64,000 nt of DNA from Zobellia galactanivorans (lineage in GTDB: Bacteria; Bacteroidota; Bacteroidia; Flavobacteriales; Flavobacteriaceae). Below the pieces are notes generated by a model. The model saw nothing but the letters and a program-made list of their open reading frames with translations, was not told where the DNA came from and made no database searches. The position numbers and the translations under genes are program-made. Below, in pieces: positions 43,277-52,539 of this stretch. The stretch spans positions 558,001 to 622,000 of the forward strand of contig NC_015844.1 in assembly GCF_000973105.1 (NCBI RefSeq), written 5' to 3'. Each line of letters opens with the position of its first letter. Position 1 is the first letter of the stretch.

Positions 43277-44539
43277 TTACTCGCCAAGAATCTTTTTGAT
43301 TCTCATGAAGTTTTCATTGTCACCCATAGCTCCATAGATATTTTTCAATTGGGTCAAAATACCTTGGTTATCAGGATTAGTTTTTAAAGCGTCTTCCAAG
43401 ATGTTAGCTCCTTCTTTAAAAAGCTGATCTTTTTTCTCTTTCAATTCGTCGTAACGAGCGATATCCTTCTTAGAGTTACCCAATGAGTTCATCTCATCGA
43501 TAAGACCGTTACCCTCGTTTACATAGGTTGTAGAAAGGTTCAATTGAGCGTTGGTATAACCAGGATTGATTTCCAATGCCTTTTTGTACGAAGCCCTTGC
43601 TTCTTCCAAGTTACCTTGCTCCATGTTGATTACACCTATGTTGTAGTGCAAATCTGGATTATCGGGAGCCACAGCTGCCGCTTCGGCCATCAATTCCTTA
43701 AACCTGTCCTTATCACCCATCTTGTAGTATAGGTTGGCCTCGTTCAAGATCAAGTTCACATCTTTGGGATCGTTGGCCCTTGCCACTTTGTAAGCTTCCA
43801 ATGCTTTATCGTCTTGACCCAACTGAGTATAGATCAAAGCGGTGTTTTTAACGATTTCAGCCTTTTTAGATGGTGTTTTTTCATCTTTGGGATCTTTGTA
43901 AGTTCCAGATTTTACCATTAGGTCTCTCTGGGTCTTGTCCATTTCCTCTTCCTGACCGGTCTCTACATTTGTAGCTTTGTAGACAACACCGCTACCATCG
44001 TATCCTATCTCCTGAAGCTCGTTGTAATACTTCAAGGCCTCTTCGTAGTGACCTCCGTTTACAGCGCTACTGGCCGCATAATAAAGGTAAGAGGTATCCT
44101 TAGGGCTAATTTTATAGCTGGTATACAATTTCTCGGCAGCTTCCTTGAATTTCTTGTTACCGTTATCCTCAACCGCAGAGTTGACCAAATCGGCACTCAA
44201 GGCCGACATATGCTGCTGGGTTTCGGCAGAATATTTTTTCTTTCCGCTTTCCTCCTCGATCTTCAAGACTTTTTGAAAGGCATCGGCCGCTTTTTGAAAA
44301 GCACTGCCATCACCTTTTTTAGCCAAATCGGCATAAGCCTTACCACTTACGAAGTAGTATTGGGCCTGTAATTTTACATCGGCTCCGGAGATAGATCCAG
44401 AAACCGCTTCAAGGGCACTTTTAGCAGATGCTGCATCGCCGGCCTTCATCGCCTTTTCGGCTGCTTTTATTTCGTTCTTCTGTGCGAATCCCGCCATGCA
44501 AAAACAAAGGCTCGCAACTATTAAAAATCTACGTTTCAT
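43277..44539 (-). CDS. Secreted TPR-repeat protein (420 aa)
   Basis: The ATG at 44539 gives MKRRFLIVASLCFCMAGFAQ, a clean Sec signal; the frame two codons longer begins with TTG. The mature protein is a chain of TPR-like repeats ('AFQKAADAFQKVLKIEEESG', 'DDKALEAYKVARANDPKD', 'NLEEARASYKKALEINPGYT'). It is probably a periplasmic scaffold. The gene lies 43 bases downstream of gyrA, a pairing I associate with flavobacterial genomes. Confidence 0.85.
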   Translation of the reverse strand: MKRRFLIVASLCFCMAGFAQKNEIKAAEKAMKAGDAASAKSALEAVSGSISGADVKLQAQYYFVSGKAYADLAKKGDGSAFQKAADAFQKVLKIEEESGKKKYSAETQQHMSALSADLVNSAVEDNGNKKFKEAAEKLYTSYKISPKDTSYLYYAASSAVNGGHYEEALKYYNELQEIGYDGSGVVYKATNVETGQEEEMDKTQRDLMVKSGTYKDPKDEKTPSKKAEIVKNTALIYTQLGQDDKALEAYKVARANDPKDVNLILNEANLYYKMGDKDRFKELMAEAAAVAPDNPDLHYNIGVINMEQGNLEEARASYKKALEINPGYTNAQLNLSTTYVNEGNGLIDEMNSLGNSKKDIARYDELKEKKDQLFKEGANILEDALKTNPDNQGILTQLKNIYGAMGDNENFMRIKKILGE

Positions 44540-44582
44540 TTTCAATTTAATTAAGTATTAGCGTTATAATTATAGTTCAAAT

Positions 44583-47123
44583 CTATTCTTCTGTTGTTTC
44601 TCCCCCTCCATCATTATCAAGAGCCGTGCCACCTTCTTCTGCATCTACGTCGATATCAAGGACATCGCTTTCCGAAAGATCATCTTCATCCTTCATTACT
44701 TTGGCCACGGCGGCAATGGAATCATTGCCCTTCAGGTTGATGAGACGCACCCCTTGGGTAGCCCTACCCATAACACGTAGGTCTTCAACACTCATACGAA
44801 TGGCTATACCCGACTTGTTAATGATCATTAGGTCATCTGAATCTGAAACGTTCTTTATAGCTACAAGGCCTCCGGTTTTTTCCGTAATGGAAATGGTCTT
44901 GACCCCCTTACCACCTCTGTTGGTGATTCGGTAATCATCAATATTCGACCGTTTTCCGTAACCGTTCTCGGAAACGACCAAGATATTGTCTTCCATATCG
45001 TGTACGGATACCATACCGATAACCTCGTCTTTATCGTCTGCCAAGGTTATACCACGCACCCCTGAAGCATTTCTACCCATTGGGCGAGTCTTGCTTTCTT
45101 CAAAACGGATGGCTTTACCTGATTTCAAACCAAGGAAGATCTGACTGGTTCCCGTAGTCAATTTTGCTTCTAGCAACTCATCGTCTTCACGAATACCGAT
45201 AGCATTAATACCATTTTGTCGTGGGCGCGAGTATTGCTCCAAGCTCGTTTTCTTGACCACACCTTTCTTGGTGGCCATGATCACATAATGACTGTTTACG
45301 TATTCTTCGTCCTTAAGGTCTTGTGTACAAATAAAGGCCTTGACGTTATCATCTTGTTCTATATTGATAAGGTTCTGTATAGCCCTACCTTTTGAAGTCC
45401 TGCTTCCTTCCGGAATTTCATAGACACGCATCCAGAAACATTTTCCTTTCTGGGTAAAGAAGAGCATGTATTGGTGATTGGTTCCCACGAAGAGGTATTC
45501 CAAGAAATCCTCATTCCTCGTAGAGGAAGCCTTTTGACCAACACCGCCCCTATTTTGTGTTTTATATTCGGAAACGGGTGTTCTCTTAATATATCCGGCA
45601 TGCGAAATGGTAATAACCACTTGCTCATCAGGAATCATATCTTCGATACTCAAATCCCCTCCGGCCAAATTGATTTCGGAACGACGCTCATCACCATACT
45701 TGTCCTTTATCTCAAGAAGTTCTTCTTTGATGATTTCCATTCTTCGCTCTTTTCTGGCCAAGATATCCTTAAGGTCCGCTATGGTCTCAAGAATTTCTTC
45801 GTATTCTGAGCGTAATTTATCCTGCTCAAGACCCGTTAACTGACGGAGTCTCATTTCAACGATTGCCTTTGCCTGTATTTCGGTCAGCTTAAAGCGTTCC
45901 ATCAGGTTGGTCCTGGCTTCATCCGCATTGGACGATGCCCTGATAATGGCAATTACCTCATCGATATTATCGGAAGCAATGATCAAGCCCTCTAAGATGT
46001 GGGCACGATCTTCCGCTTTTTTAAGTTCAAACTTGGTTCGCCTTACCACCACTTCGTGACGGTGCTCGACGAAATAATGGATCATTTCCTTTACGTTCAG
46101 CAACCTAGGCCTACCGTTTACCAGTGCAATATTGTTGACACTGAAGGAAGATTGCAATGCCGTGTATTTGTACAATGTATTAAGTACGATATTAGGAATA
46201 GCATCACGTTTTAAAATATAAACGATACGCATTCCGTTTCTATCGGACTCATCACGGATACTCGATATTCCATCGATTTTCTTTTCGTTGATCAAATCGG
46301 CCGTTTTCTTGATCATATCGGCCTTGTTGATCTGGTAAGGTATTTCGGTTACGATAATACACTCCCTACCCTGAACCTCTTCAACAATGGCCTTGGCCCT
46401 GATCTTGATCCTTCCCCTTCCGGTATGAAAGGCTTCCTTTACCCCATCATAACCGTAAATGACACCACCGGTAGGAAAATCGGGGGCCTTGATATGGGTC
46501 ATGATCTCATCGACCTCTATATCGTTGTTTTCAATATAGGCCACCGTACCATCTACCACTTCCGAAAGGTTGTGGGGAGGCATATTGGTAGCCATACCTA
46601 CGGCAATACCCGAAGCACCGTTCACCAAAAGATTGGGCACTCGCGTAGGAAGCACTGTAGGCTCTTGTAAAGAATCATCAAAGTTCAACTGATGGTCGAC
46701 GGTATCCTTATCGATATCCGCCAACATGTCATCGGCTATTTTTCGCATTCTGGCCTCGGTATAACGCATTGCCGCAGGGCTATCGCCATCTACCGATCCA
46801 AAGTTACCCTGCCCATCTACGAGCATGTAACGCAAACTCCACTCCTGGGCCATACGCACCATAGAGTCATATACCGATGTATCACCGTGAGGGTGGTACT
46901 TACCCAGAACCTCACCCACGATACGCGCAGATTTTTTGTGTGCGCTAGAGGAACGAACCCCTAGTTCGTACATCCCGTAAAGAACCCTTCTGTGAACCGG
47001 TTTTAGACCGTCCCTGACATCAGGTAAAGCACGTGACACAATGACCGACATCGAGTAGTCGATGTAAGCAGATTTCATTTCCTCTTCAATGTTAATCGGA
47101 ATCAATTTTTCTCCTTCTGCCAT
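44583..47123 (-). CDS. gyrA: DNA gyrase subunit A (846 aa)
   Basis: GyrA from '[20 protein letters not shown]' on. The catalytic tyrosine lies in '[18 protein letters not shown]', and the quinolone region reads '[19 protein letters not shown]', with Thr at the E. coli Ser83 position and Asp at 87. The C-terminal domain has six beta-pinwheel blades, with a GyrA-box-like '[11 protein letters not shown]'. The acidic tail ([18 protein letters not shown]) is normal in this phylum. It introduces negative supercoils with GyrB, which is elsewhere. Confidence 0.97.
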   Translation of the reverse strand: MAEGEKLIPINIEEEMKSAYIDYSMSVIVSRALPDVRDGLKPVHRRVLYGMYELGVRSSSAHKKSARIVGEVLGKYHPHGDTSVYDSMVRMAQEWSLRYMLVDGQGNFGSVDGDSPAAMRYTEARMRKIADDMLADIDKDTVDHQLNFDDSLQEPTVLPTRVPNLLVNGASGIAVGMATNMPPHNLSEVVDGTVAYIENNDIEVDEIMTHIKAPDFPTGGVIYGYDGVKEAFHTGRGRIKIRAKAIVEEVQGRECIIVTEIPYQINKADMIKKTADLINEKKIDGISSIRDESDRNGMRIVYILKRDAIPNIVLNTLYKYTALQSSFSVNNIALVNGRPRLLNVKEMIHYFVEHRHEVVVRRTKFELKKAEDRAHILEGLIIASDNIDEVIAIIRASSNADEARTNLMERFKLTEIQAKAIVEMRLRQLTGLEQDKLRSEYEEILETIADLKDILARKERRMEIIKEELLEIKDKYGDERRSEINLAGGDLSIEDMIPDEQVVITISHAGYIKRTPVSEYKTQNRGGVGQKASSTRNEDFLEYLFVGTNHQYMLFFTQKGKCFWMRVYEIPEGSRTSKGRAIQNLINIEQDDNVKAFICTQDLKDEEYVNSHYVIMATKKGVVKKTSLEQYSRPRQNGINAIGIREDDELLEAKLTTGTSQIFLGLKSGKAIRFEESKTRPMGRNASGVRGITLADDKDEVIGMVSVHDMEDNILVVSENGYGKRSNIDDYRITNRGGKGVKTISITEKTGGLVAIKNVSDSDDLMIINKSGIAIRMSVEDLRVMGRATQGVRLINLKGNDSIAAVAKVMKDEDDLSESDVLDIDVDAEEGGTALDNDGGGETTEE

Positions 47124-47382
47124 TTTTAAATCCTAGAATTATTTTAGTTAAAAAAAACATGCCAATATACATAAAATGATAGCCTTTAAAGCACATACCG
47201 CCTTCTTTATTAAATAATTTATCAACACTTTTTACAAGACCCAAGCCTACAGCTTGATTTACCGCTTATCCCCAAGACCTGCCCATTTTTTCTTATTTAA
47301 GAATACTTTCTCTAATATTAGGTACACTATTTGCGTTAGATTGGTATAGTTTTACTAATTTTATAGATGAAAGGATAATTTT

Positions 47383-49929
47383 ATGGATGATAATTTTTCA
47401 CCGAGGGTAAAAGACGTAATTGCTTACAGCAAAGAAGAAGCGCTGCGGTTGGGCCATGATTTCATTGGTACCGAGCACTTGATGCTGGGGCTTTTGCGGG
47501 ATGGTAACGGCAAGGCAATTAGCATTCTTGACGCTATGGAGGTGGATTTAGATCACCTCAGGCGAAAGGTCGAAATTCTCAGCCCCTCCAATCCAAACCC
47601 GAACAACTTACAAAAAGATAAAAAGAACTTGCACTTGACGAGACAGGCGGAGCGTGCCCTAAAAACCACATTTTTAGAAGCCAAGCTTTTCCAGAGCTCC
47701 TCGATCAATACGGCCCATTTGCTATTGTGCATTCTAAGGAACGAAAATGACCCCACCACGAAACTGCTTCACAAGTTGAAAGTAGATTACGACGGTGTAA
47801 AGGAACAGTTTAAATTTATGATTACAAGCGACGACGATATTGTAGACGCCCCAACTTCCGAATCGTTTCCGAGCGATAGCGACGACAACGAAGGAAAAGA
47901 AGGAAGTTTTGGCACTACGGCAGGACCAAAAGGAAACAAAAAATCAAAAACCCCCGTACTGGACAACTTTGGCCGCGACCTTACACTCATGGCCGAGGAA
48001 AACAAGCTAGACCCCGTTGTGGGAAGGGACAAGGAAATTGAACGTGTTTCCCAAATACTAAGTAGAAGAAAGAAAAACAACCCGCTTTTGATCGGAGAGC
48101 CCGGTGTTGGTAAAAGTGCCATTGCCGAAGGCTTGGCCTTAAGGATCATCAACAAAAAGGTTTCCCGTATCCTATACAACAAAAGGGTGGTGACCCTTGA
48201 TCTGGCGTCTTTGGTAGCCGGCACAAAATACCGTGGCCAGTTCGAAGAGCGCATGAAGGCGGTAATGAACGAACTTGAAAAGAATGACGATGTCATCCTT
48301 TTCATTGACGAGATACACACCATTGTAGGTGCAGGCGGTGCTACGGGCAGTTTAGATGCCTCCAACATGTTCAAACCGGCATTGGCCCGGGGCGAAATCC
48401 AATGTATAGGTGCCACTACCCTAGATGAGTACCGACAGTACATTGAAAAAGACGGGGCGCTCGAAAGACGCTTTCAAAAGGTAATCGTTGAACCGACTAC
48501 GGTTGAGGAAACCATTGAAATTCTTCACAACATCAAAGGGAAATACGAAGACCACCATAACGTAAACTACACTGACGAAGCTATCATAGCCTGTGTTAAG
48601 CTTACGAACCGTTATATGACGGACCGATTCTTACCGGACAAGGCCATTGATGCCCTTGACGAAGCAGGTTCTCGCGTCCATATCGTTAACATGGATGTAC
48701 CCAAGCAGATCCTTGAACTCGAAAAACAACTTGAAGATGTTCGCGAGCTAAAGAACAGCGTGGTCAAAAAACAGAAATACGAAGAGGCCGCTAAATTGCG
48801 CGATGACGAGAAACGTCTTGAAAAAGACTTGGCTACCGCTCAAGAAAAATGGGAAGAAGACAGTAAGCTTCATAAAGAAACGGTAACGGAAGACAATGTG
48901 GCCGACGTGGTTTCCATGATGAGCGGCATACCCGTAAACCGAATTGCACAAACGGAAAGCAACAAACTTGCCGAACTGCCCAACTTGATCAAATCAAACG
49001 TAATCGGTCAAGACGAGGCGGTAGCAAAAGTAGCCAAGGCCATTCAAAGAAACCGGGCCGGACTGAAAGATCCGAACAAGCCTATTGGTTCGTTCATCTT
49101 CCTAGGTCAGACCGGGGTAGGCAAAACCCAATTGGCCAAAGTACTGGCCAAGGAACTTTTTGACTCTGAAGATGCCTTGATTCGTATCGATATGAGCGAA
49201 TACATGGAAAAATTCGCCATTTCCCGATTGGTAGGAGCACCTCCAGGATATGTAGGCTACGAAGAAGGCGGTCAGTTGACCGAAAAGGTAAGACGCAAGC
49301 CTTACTCCGTTATTCTTCTAGATGAAGTAGAAAAAGCACATCCCGATGTATTCAATATGTTGCTACAAGTGCTAGACGACGGCTACCTTACCGATAGTTT
49401 GGGCAGAAAAATTGATTTTAGAAACTCTATTATCATTATGACCTCAAACATTGGCGCGAGAAAACTAAAAGATTTCGGACAAGGTATCGGCTTCGGCACA
49501 TCGGCCATGAAGTCCCAAGAAGACAGTCACCAAAAGAGTGTTATAGAAGGTGCCCTTAAAAAGGCCTTCGCACCCGAATTCTTGAACAGGATCGACGATG
49601 TGATCGTATTTAATGCACTTGAAAGAGAAGACATCCACAAAATCATAGATATTGAACTTAAAAAGCTTTTTGCTAGAATTAAGGATATCGGCTACGATTT
49701 AAAATTAACCGATAAAGCCAAAGACTACATTGCCGACAAGGGTTTTGATAAACAATATGGCGCCAGACCTTTAAAAAGGGCTATTCAAAAATATATTGAA
49801 GATGCACTGGCCGAAGAGATCGTAAACTCAAAACTTGAAGATGGCGATAGTATTATCATGGACCTCGACGAGAAAAAAGAGGAACTTACCATAGAAATCA
49901 AAAAAGCGGAAAAGTCTTCGAATACCTAA
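47383..49929 (+). CDS. clpC: ATP-dependent Clp protease ATPase ClpC (848 aa)
   Basis: Double Clp-N repeats (residues about 1-145), first AAA+ module with Walker A 'GEPGVGKSAIAEG' and Walker B 'VILFIDEIHTIVG', a UVR-containing middle region ('KQKYEEAAKLRDDEKRLEKD'), second AAA+ module with 'GQTGVGKTQLAKVL' and 'SVILLDEVEKAHPDV', and the D2-small domain. It unfolds substrates for ClpP. It is divergent from gyrA across 259 bases. Confidence 0.96.
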   Translation: MDDNFSPRVKDVIAYSKEEALRLGHDFIGTEHLMLGLLRDGNGKAISILDAMEVDLDHLRRKVEILSPSNPNPNNLQKDKKNLHLTRQAERALKTTFLEAKLFQSSSINTAHLLLCILRNENDPTTKLLHKLKVDYDGVKEQFKFMITSDDDIVDAPTSESFPSDSDDNEGKEGSFGTTAGPKGNKKSKTPVLDNFGRDLTLMAEENKLDPVVGRDKEIERVSQILSRRKKNNPLLIGEPGVGKSAIAEGLALRIINKKVSRILYNKRVVTLDLASLVAGTKYRGQFEERMKAVMNELEKNDDVILFIDEIHTIVGAGGATGSLDASNMFKPALARGEIQCIGATTLDEYRQYIEKDGALERRFQKVIVEPTTVEETIEILHNIKGKYEDHHNVNYTDEAIIACVKLTNRYMTDRFLPDKAIDALDEAGSRVHIVNMDVPKQILELEKQLEDVRELKNSVVKKQKYEEAAKLRDDEKRLEKDLATAQEKWEEDSKLHKETVTEDNVADVVSMMSGIPVNRIAQTESNKLAELPNLIKSNVIGQDEAVAKVAKAIQRNRAGLKDPNKPIGSFIFLGQTGVGKTQLAKVLAKELFDSEDALIRIDMSEYMEKFAISRLVGAPPGYVGYEEGGQLTEKVRRKPYSVILLDEVEKAHPDVFNMLLQVLDDGYLTDSLGRKIDFRNSIIIMTSNIGARKLKDFGQGIGFGTSAMKSQEDSHQKSVIEGALKKAFAPEFLNRIDDVIVFNALEREDIHKIIDIELKKLFARIKDIGYDLKLTDKAKDYIADKGFDKQYGARPLKRAIQKYIEDALAEEIVNSKLEDGDSIIMDLDEKKEELTIEIKKAEKSSNT

Positions 49930-49952
49930 TTTTTACCGCCATAAATTCTATC

Positions 49953-49986
49953 AAGGGAGCCTATTATATGGGCTCCCTTTTTTCTT
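49953..49986 (+). terminator. Terminator of clpC
   Basis: AAGGGAGCC and GGCTCCCTT arms around TATTATATG followed by TTTTTTC. Confidence 0.9.
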
Positions 49987-50131
49987 TTACAAAGAATTAG
50001 ACCCCAAGAACCCAGTACAATAAAGCTTCAACAACAGCACTATAAACGATATTTACGCTTTTAATCTATTATTTTTCTCAATAGATAACGATACATCTAC
50101 ATTCGTCACAGGACATTATAATAAATTTAAA

Positions 50132-50533
50132 ATGAAAGTGAGGCGACCAAAAAAGACTGTTATAGTCAGGGAGTATCAATTAGATGTTGGAAAAATACAA
50201 GTTTACGAAAACCATATGGTTTCGCTGTTCGATGAAGGCGCTACACTCACTTTAGAAAGAGTATATCAAATCATAGGCATTTCAGAAATTCATTTCAGGG
50301 ATAAAAACTTCGGCTACATCAGCCTAAGGAAAAAATCGTATGCCGTAGACCCAACTATATATACGTATCTACGTCAATTGGACAACCTGAAGGCATTTGC
50401 CATAGTATCGGTAAAGGAAATAGACATGCATAATTTCAAGATCGAAAAGCTATTCTATAAAAAACCCATGAAATTCTTTATTGAATATGACAATGCGGTA
50501 GCTTGGGTAAAGCGTCGCGCAAAAGCTAAATAG
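50132..50533 (+). CDS. Conserved protein, STAS/SpoIIAA-like fold suspected (133 aa)
   Basis: Contains 'YQLDVGKIQVYENHMVSLFD', 'FGYISLRKKSYAVDPTIYTY' and 'LDNLKAFAIVSVKEIDMHN'. The order (beta hairpin, xxYIxxRxxSYxVDPxIY, AxxxIVS) recalls small SpoIIAA/STAS-like proteins common in flavobacteria. No signal peptide or enzyme motif; a very basic C-terminus (WVKRRAKAK). Function unknown. Flanked by two terminators, so it is monocistronic. Confidence 0.6.
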   Translation: MKVRRPKKTVIVREYQLDVGKIQVYENHMVSLFDEGATLTLERVYQIIGISEIHFRDKNFGYISLRKKSYAVDPTIYTYLRQLDNLKAFAIVSVKEIDMHNFKIEKLFYKKPMKFFIEYDNAVAWVKRRAKAK

Positions 50534-50558
50534 TACACCTATCAATTGGTATAAAAAA

Positions 50559-50592
50559 ACTCAAGATTTTAAAAATCTTGAGTTTTTTTATG
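50559..50592. terminator. Bidirectional terminator
   Basis: ACTCAAGATTTT and AAAATCTTGAGT form a perfect hairpin with A and T tracts, between the convergent STAS-like gene and nnrE/nnrD. Confidence 0.9.
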
Positions 50593-50608
50593 TCTATGAA
50601 ACATTTCC

Positions 50609-52162
50609 TTATTCTTGGGCCGTATCGTTTTCGTTCGGCCGAGGCCTATTTTCAGGTACGGCAAACAAGTCGATAAAGGCCGCACCGATACTTTCGGCAA
50701 CCGCACTAGCGGTCAATGCCTGATATCCCGTTTTTTCAACGGCTATATCCCCTGCCCTTCCATGTAGGTACACCCCAAAAACAGCGGCGTTAAGCGGATT
50801 GTATCCCTGAGCTATAAGTCCCGTTACCATACCGGTCAACAGGTCCCCCGTTCCACCGGTTCCCATACCTGGGTTCCCAGTAGTGTTGATATATCCCTTT
50901 TCATCATAGAGGGTAATGGTATGCGAGCCTTTGATCACCAAAACACAGTCGTATTTCTTTGAAAATGCTTTTGCCTTATCCAATTTATCAAAATCATCCT
51001 TCCAAGTACCGATCAACCTTTCCAATTCTTTTGGATGGGGGGTCAATACGCTTTGCGCGGGGATTTTATCCAACAAATGCCTGTTTTCTGCAAGTATGTT
51101 CAAGGCATCGGCATCAATTACCAAGGGTTTTTTATTGCTATTCAAAAAATCATCGAGAGCCTGCACACTACGTTTATCTTTCCCCATTCCAACACCGATA
51201 CCGATTACCGTTGGGTCAATATCAAACTCGATTTTAGATATAACTTCTTCATCGACATCGGTTATGACCATAGCTTCGGGGAAATTCGTCTGCAGGGGCA
51301 CATAGCCACATTTGGGAACATAGGCCGTTACCAAGCCGCTACCTGCATACAAACATGCCTTAGAAGCCAAATGCACCGCACCGACCTTACCATAGCTTCC
51401 CCCGACAATAAGTCCGTGTCCATGACTTCCCTTATGCGAAAATTTTTCCCTGGGGATATAGACGGGAAGCATTTCGTTCTTCCCTATCAACTCATAATCC
51501 GTTTCCGTATTCGTTAAGAATTCGGGATCAATACCAATATCCAAAACCTCCCATTGCTCGGTAAAGACACCAGTTTCAGGCAAGAAAAACACCAATTTCG
51601 GCACTTGAAAACTTAAGGTATGGTTCGCCCTTATCACCGCATTTTCGTCGTGGGGCACCTTATCGGTGAACAATCCTGACGGAATATCAACAGAAAGCAC
51701 AAAGGCTTCCGATTGCCGGATATGGTCGAACAATTTTACCACCCAAGTATCGGGAGCACGGTTCAGGCCAATACCAAAAATGGCATCCACCACAATATCA
51801 TCCCGCCCTATTTCAGGCAAAACGGAGCTTTCCTCCAAAAACTCGGGCCATACTTTCCGGTCTTTCAAACGGTCTAGGTTCACTAAAAAATCATCGGACC
51901 GTTTCTTGCTATAATTCACAACGTACACCTCAATATTATAACCGTGTTCTAGTAAGTGCCTCGACAGTGCAATGCCGTCTCCCCCATTATTACCAATACC
52001 ACAGAAGAGGTGAATTTTGACCGGGGCGCCCTGAATTCTATAGTGCAACCAATTGAAAAGTTGAACAGCAACGCCTTCCATCAATTCATCACTGCTTATA
52101 CCGTTCTTTTTTATCGTAGCCTTATCGGCTTCATAGATTTGTTTTGCTGAGAAAATTTTCAT
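50609..52162 (-). CDS. nnr: Bifunctional NAD(P)H-hydrate repair enzyme (517 aa)
   Basis: The N-terminal epimerase (YjeF_N) domain has 'GIGNNGGDGIALSRHLLEHG' and 'VDIPSGL'; the C-terminal ADP/ATP-dependent dehydratase has 'HGHGLIVGGSYGKVGAVHLA', 'VIDADALNI', 'LTPHPKELERL' and the nucleotide motif 'GMGTGGTGDLLTGMVTGL'. It repairs damaged NAD(P)HX in the cytoplasm. Full length; the start MKIFSAKQIYEAD is typical of the family. Confidence 0.95.
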   Translation of the reverse strand: MKIFSAKQIYEADKATIKKNGISSDELMEGVAVQLFNWLHYRIQGAPVKIHLFCGIGNNGGDGIALSRHLLEHGYNIEVYVVNYSKKRSDDFLVNLDRLKDRKVWPEFLEESSVLPEIGRDDIVVDAIFGIGLNRAPDTWVVKLFDHIRQSEAFVLSVDIPSGLFTDKVPHDENAVIRANHTLSFQVPKLVFFLPETGVFTEQWEVLDIGIDPEFLTNTETDYELIGKNEMLPVYIPREKFSHKGSHGHGLIVGGSYGKVGAVHLASKACLYAGSGLVTAYVPKCGYVPLQTNFPEAMVITDVDEEVISKIEFDIDPTVIGIGVGMGKDKRSVQALDDFLNSNKKPLVIDADALNILAENRHLLDKIPAQSVLTPHPKELERLIGTWKDDFDKLDKAKAFSKKYDCVLVIKGSHTITLYDEKGYINTTGNPGMGTGGTGDLLTGMVTGLIAQGYNPLNAAVFGVYLHGRAGDIAVEKTGYQALTASAVAESIGAAFIDLFAVPENRPRPNENDTAQE

Positions 52163-52327
52163 GTATACGATTGTAGAATTATCTGGTTGTTAAGTATGTA
52201 TATGGTTTCCACTTGTTAGCTCGCCGCTCAAACAATGATGCAATAGCTATAATTTTATGCAAAAATCTCACAAAATTTTCAATAATGTAAGTAATTAACA
52301 TTATGGCCCAATAACTAGCAACAAAAA
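52163..52327. other. Divergent intergenic segment, nnr/thrA
   Basis: AT-rich, without open frames of interest. It must contain the nnr promoter on the minus strand; no clear consensus match was found. Confidence 0.4.
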
Positions 52328-52358
52328 TTTGATTAAGAGTCCAAAAGTACTACTTTTG
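52328..52358 (+). promoter_or_regulatory. Promoter of the thrABC operon
   Basis: TTTG at 52328-52331, a 19-base spacer, and TACTTTTG at 52351-52358: an exact match to the Bacteroidetes sigma consensus TTTG-N19-TAnnTTTG. The start of transcription is expected near 52365, which leaves a 5' leader of about 175 bases before thrA. Confidence 0.7.
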
Positions 52359-52375
52359 ATGCTTTCATTTTTACA

Positions 52376-52468
52376 ATGTACCAGCATATCGCAAACATAT
52401 CAACTGAACTTTTCTTCACGACCAATGGTTCTATCAACACATTTGGCACCACCACCCCTTTGGGGTAG
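52376..52468 (+). CDS. Candidate Thr-rich leader peptide of thrABC (30 aa)
   Basis: Directly after the promoter, ATG 52376 opens MYQHIANISTELFFTTNGSI followed by NTFGTTTPLG and TAG. Seven of 30 residues are Thr, including three consecutive ACC codons right before the stop, plus Ile codons. A small hairpin ACCCC-TTT-GGGGT overlaps the Thr run, and TTGGG of that region can pair with CCCAA at 52507-52511, followed by TCTATTTTT. This is what a transcription attenuator sensing charged tRNA-Thr would look like. No classical strong terminator is seen, so regulation is inferred. Confidence 0.5.
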   Translation: MYQHIANISTELFFTTNGSINTFGTTTPLG

Positions 52469-52539
52469 GCAAAAACATATCAGTTCGTTATCGCGTTATT
52501 TCGCACCCAATCTATTTTTAAGAGTTAATTTCCTCTAAC

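Noticed and set aside
52329-52538. 69-residue frame before thrA
   Set aside because: It begins within the promoter and is out of frame with the Thr-rich leader ORF.
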